Source: Schizochytrium sp. CCTCC M209059
Taxonomy: Eukaryota > Sar > Bigyra > Thraustochytrida > Thraustochytriidae
Assembly: GCA_000818945.1 (NCBI GenBank)
Contig: KN805387.1
Span: forward strand, 105,673-169,672
Direction: 5' to 3'
Length of the DNA: 64,000 nt
Within the stretch, counting starts at the first letter, position 1; the number at the start of each line of letters is the position of its first letter. The notes beneath the pieces were generated by a model, which was not told where the DNA came from, searched no databases, and saw only the letters and a list, made by a program, of their open reading frames with translations. The position numbers and the translations under genes are program-made. Below, piece by piece: positions 60,923 to 64,000 of the stretch.

Positions 60923-62397
60923 CAGCGGCCCCCGCTGCGAGCAGCACCGCGAGCAGCTGCAGCAGCGGCAGCACCGCGAGCAGCTGCAGCAGCGGCAGCA
61001 CCGCGAGCAGCTGCAGCAGCGCCGGCGCGTCCCAGCGTCCATCCCATCCCATATCCCATCCCATCCCATCTCCGCGCGTCCCCATCCCGCATCTCACGTG
61101 GTGCGCGAGAGCCTCGCGCTCGCAGCCGCAGGTGCAGGTGCAGCGCAGGGCGCAGACGCTGACGCTCGCGGCGCGGGCAACGCTCGCAGCGCCGCGCCGC
61201 TGGCCTGACGGTGGCGGCCGCCCCGTGCAGCAGCTGCGCGGCTCTTGCTTCCGGCGCGAGGCGCTCTCAGTTGCGCGCTCTCTGGGCTTCGCGTCATCGC
61301 GCCGCGGCGCAACGCTCGCGAGGGCGTGCGGAGCGGCCTGAAACCGCCGCGCCCGGAACCGACAACCGAACGCGCGGCGTTTCACGGTGCCGCCGCCGCC
61401 TCGCGCATTGTAGTACGTACGTACGTACGGTCGGTCGGCAGATGTGATATGATGTTGGGCGCTGCGTGGCTCGCGCCTTCAAGTACATGTGGTAGGGCTT
61501 GGGGGCGGCGCTGCGGGTGGCGGAAAAGCTGCTTTTCCCCACAACCGCCCCTGCCCTCTTTTGGCGAGCAAGCCCACTGTGACCGCGCTGCGGGCGGCCA
61601 GGCCTCTGCGGCGCAGTGCTCAGCGCGCAAGGCGCGCTAGAGTTGAGCGCGGTGCGAGAAGCTGCACCGCGCACCGCCGCCGGCTGTGGGTACCTCAGTC
61701 ACTGGGCGCAGCTTCCCACACTTTCCCGCATGGGGGCTATTCTTCCGAGGCGGAAGCGGTGGCGAAGGCGGCGAGAACAGGGCCGTTCCTTGCCAACTTG
61801 AACGAGCCACCGCCGTGCGTGCCACTGTAGTACTCCCTCGCTCGACCCGCAGCCCACTTATCACCACTGCGCAGAAAACCGCGCGCAAGTAGGCCAAACG
61901 CCAACGCGCATGGCACAGAGAATGTAGTGGGCTCTAGGTGGGCTGCGGGGTCCGGCAGCCGCCTACAGAGAGGTGGGCCAGAGGGCAGAGGGCGCGGAGG
62001 GGGCTTTGCGGGAGGGAGAGAAGGAAGTCGGGCAGGATAAAGCAGCAGAGGGGAGCTGAAAGGCGGCCGGGTGCCAGTGGCCTTGCCTCTGGCGGATCCA
62101 GAGGCAGAAGAAGGCGCGGCTGAGTGTCGCGACAAAGACTCAACAGACTCGACGCCAGCGCGCGCGCGAGCGAGCGAGCGAGCGAGAGCAGGAGCGGCAG
62201 CGGCAGCGAGAGCGAAAGCGAGAGCAGGAGCGAGAGGAAGCGCAAGCACAAGAGCGCGGAGAGGCGACCGCTGTGCAGCCCTGCCTGACCTTGTATTCTG
62301 CTCTTGAGCTATCTTCACATCCTCGCTGGGCTCGCACGCAGCGACCTTTTCGAGAAAGGACGTGAGTGAGCTTTCCAGTCCCGCGTAAGCGAAGACG
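60923..62397. other. Non-coding region downstream of the transposase-derived gene
   Basis: About 1.5 kb. A 27-bp tandem repeat immediately after the stop, CCCAT runs at 61,035-61,070, (GTAC)n at 61,411-61,430 and GCGA-rich purine DNA at 62,155-62,240. No gene is supported. Confidence 0.5.
60941..61023. repeat. 27-bp tandem repeat, about three copies
   Basis: Unit AGCACCGCGAGCAGCTGCAG followed by CAGCGGC. It starts about 18 bases after the transposase-derived stop codon. Confidence 0.85.
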
Positions 62398-64000
62398 ATG
62401 AGCAGCATGGCGAACAGACCGTCGACCAAGGCGAAGAGAAACGCATGTCAAGGATGCTACGTGTCGCGCGTCAAGTGCGAGTACAGGACAAACGAGAGCA
62501 CGACGTGCGAGAGATGTTTGCGGCAGAAGCGCGAGTGCATCCCACGTGTTGTTGTGCGCGGACGCGCGGCCAAGGTCGCCAAGCCTAGTCTGGCCGGTAC
62601 CGCCCATCTCCAAGGCAGAGGCACATACAACCTCAGCGCGAACGACCACAAAAATGGAAATGGCTACAACTACGGTGGCAGCAACAACTACGGAAGCGTC
62701 ATGAATCAAAATAACAACTATGGCAACGGTGCCTTCAGCAAATCCAACGGCATGGAGCATTCCCGTCCCCCAACCTCGCACATGCATCAGCACCAACATC
62801 CGTCTCACATGCCCATGTCCACGCCTCAGCGGCCCCCTTCACAACAGCCTCTTTTGAGCAGCAACGGCGCAAGCCCTTCGCCGCCTTCGCAAATGCCCAC
62901 ACCCCCAAAGGCGTCAACGAGCCCCGCGCAGCATTCGGCCAGCCAAAGTGGCGCCAGCGAAGACGCCGCGCCCGGTTCTCCCGACTCGCTCCCCGTTGCT
63001 GATCTTGATACCAACGCGTACCGGTCGGCGTCTCTCTTTGACGACTTGCCGCACCTCGGGGCTCACTACGCAGCAACGGCCAGCATTGTACGGGCATACC
63101 GCGCACTCGGGCTCTCCAAGCCCCCTGCCTCGGTGCGCTGGATTGTAAACCTCTTGTATCTGCTGGCCATCACCGAAAAGTCCATGGGTATGCTTCATAC
63201 CTCCGCCACACTCGCTGTCGCAACCGGCATCGAGCTCGACGTCGACCAGCTGAACCAGAGGCAAACCCCACTCACTGAAAAGCAAAAGACATCCATCATG
63301 GACTATGTCCATTCGACGTTTCTCGTTGACGATCCGTCGCAGGCATACTTTGTCATTCGTCTCGATGCTGGTGACCGCGGCATCGTCGCAAACCAGACGT
63401 ACGAGTTCATCTTTGAGTCTGCTGGCGATATGGTGGGTCGGCTCTCGCGTAGCCCGCACTTCCGTCTCTGGCGAGACTTTGTCGAGGACAAGGATGTCTG
63501 CAACAAATTCACTGGCGACATTGTCAAGGCCTTTCTCTCTGCGGGTGACCCTGTCGGAGATCCAGCCCAGATCAGCTGGACCGTCCAAGACGAAGACACG
63601 ACGCGTCTTGTCGACAAGGAGGGCAACTCCTTTTCAGGCCGACTCTTTGAGTACGGTTGCATGTCGGGTGGGGGCTACTTCAACTTTCTCGTCTTTGGAT
63701 TTCAGGAGATCACTCCGCTCGACGATGGCGCGCGCCGCCGCTTCGATCAGCTCAAGGCTGCTGGCATCAACCGGTCAGCCGCAACGCCAGGCCCGCCCCC
63801 GCGTCTGCAGCGCTTTGATTCGCTCTTTTCTGAGATGCTCCCACCGGGCATCGATGACGTTGAAGTTGCTCCTGCGCCGAGTGACGGTTCCGAGGTGGAG
63901 AAGAGCACCAAAAAATCATGGGACGATGTCTTGCCGCGTATGGATTCAAAGGAACTCCTCGATGCTCTCGATCTTGTCATTGACAGCGTTGGTGGGCCCG
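62398..64000 (+). CDS. Zn2Cys6 transcription factor, C-terminus beyond the window
   Basis: Open from ATG 62398 (an in-frame TAA lies at 62386) to the right edge: 534 codons and no stop. Residues about 16-46 form a complete Zn2Cys6 binuclear cluster, CQGCYVSRVKC then CERCLRQKREC (C-x2-C-x6-C-x9-C-x2-C-x6-C), followed by basic residues, as in Gal4-type factors. About 70-200 are Asn/Gln/Pro/His-rich linker. From about 200 comes a globular region; the part around ANQTYEFIFESAGDMVGRLS and LFEYGCMSGGGYFNFLVFGF resembles a PAS-type fold as in fungal ERT1/AcuK, but this is tentative. It is likely a nuclear DNA-binding regulator. Zn2Cys6 factors are mainly known from fungi. Confidence 0.8.
   Translation, partial: MSSMANRPSTKAKRNACQGCYVSRVKCEYRTNESTTCERCLRQKRECIPRVVVRGRAAKVAKPSLAGTAHLQGRGTYNLSANDHKNGNGYNYGGSNNYGSVMNQNNNYGNGAFSKSNGMEHSRPPTSHMHQHQHPSHMPMSTPQRPPSQQPLLSSNGASPSPPSQMPTPPKASTSPAQHSASQSGASEDAAPGSPDSLPVADLDTNAYRSASLFDDLPHLGAHYAATASIVRAYRALGLSKPPASVRWIVNLLYLLAITEKSMGMLHTSATLAVATGIELDVDQLNQRQTPLTEKQKTSIMDYVHSTFLVDDPSQAYFVIRLDAGDRGIVANQTYEFIFESAGDMVGRLSRSPHFRLWRDFVEDKDVCNKFTGDIVKAFLSAGDPVGDPAQISWTVQDEDTTRLVDKEGNSFSGRLFEYGCMSGGGYFNFLVFGFQEITPLDDGARRRFDQLKAAGINRSAATPGPPPRLQRFDSLFSEMLPPGIDDVEVAPAPSDGSEVEKSTKKSWDDVLPRMDSKELLDALDLVIDSVGGP

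Overview
The window is nuclear DNA from a compact-genome protist. Most genes are single long exons of moderate-to-high GC. The few introns I can place have GT..AG ends, and three of four follow a very short first coding exon. The gene set includes a ciliary central-apparatus protein (CFAP74-like), U1-C of the spliceosome, a SCAMP, a peroxisomal SKL protein and glutamine-rich regulators. Together with the intergenic microsatellites this fits a flagellate-forming stramenopile, most likely a labyrinthulomycete/thraustochytrid. That placement is an inference from gene content and not from a database match.

Layout. 0.6-9.7 kb: ZZ/SEC-C zinc-finger protein, cytochrome b5-acyl-CoA dehydrogenase fusion, CNBD2-like cyclic-nucleotide protein, a Wss1-type DNA-protein-crosslink protease, and on the minus strand a PI4K-gamma-like kinase. 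9.7-13.5 kb: GC-rich low-complexity DNA with no gene I can support. 13.5-24.7 kb: ARM-repeat/LamG protein, lactonase-fold enzyme (minus, two exons), CFAP74-like protein. 24.9-32.2 kb: unknown poly-Ala/Gln protein (minus), unknown multispanning membrane protein, DHRS7-like SDR, U1-C (minus). 32.35-32.58 kb: assembly gap. 32.6-41.2 kb: Angel/CCR4-type nuclease, LRRC61-like LRR protein (minus), saccharopine-dehydrogenase-like oxidoreductase with C-terminal SKL (minus), CHRAC/Dpb3-type histone-fold protein, NOPCHAP1-like protein (minus, two exons), tandem-GAF protein (minus). 41.2-48.1 kb: mostly non-coding low-complexity DNA around a two-exon 1-Cys peroxiredoxin, ending in a large (GGCTT)n array. 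48.1-64 kb: 1760-residue Q-rich protein with a C-terminal SIN3 PAH-like domain, SCAMP (minus), a large (CTTTG)n array, SETD3/LSMT-like SET protein (minus), IMP-type signal peptidase, a transposase-derived protein that has lost its third catalytic residue, and a Zn2Cys6 transcription factor running off the right edge.

The genes do not form one pathway. They are a typical mix of housekeeping, gene-expression and ciliary genes packed head-to-head and tail-to-tail, with convergent stop codons as close as 84 bp. The most unusual material is: the exapted DDE transposase; the fungal-style Zn2Cys6 factor; the Q-rich PAH protein; the two homogeneous pentanucleotide satellites lying upstream of start codons; the micro first exons; and a recurrent TAGGCCTA palindrome between genes.
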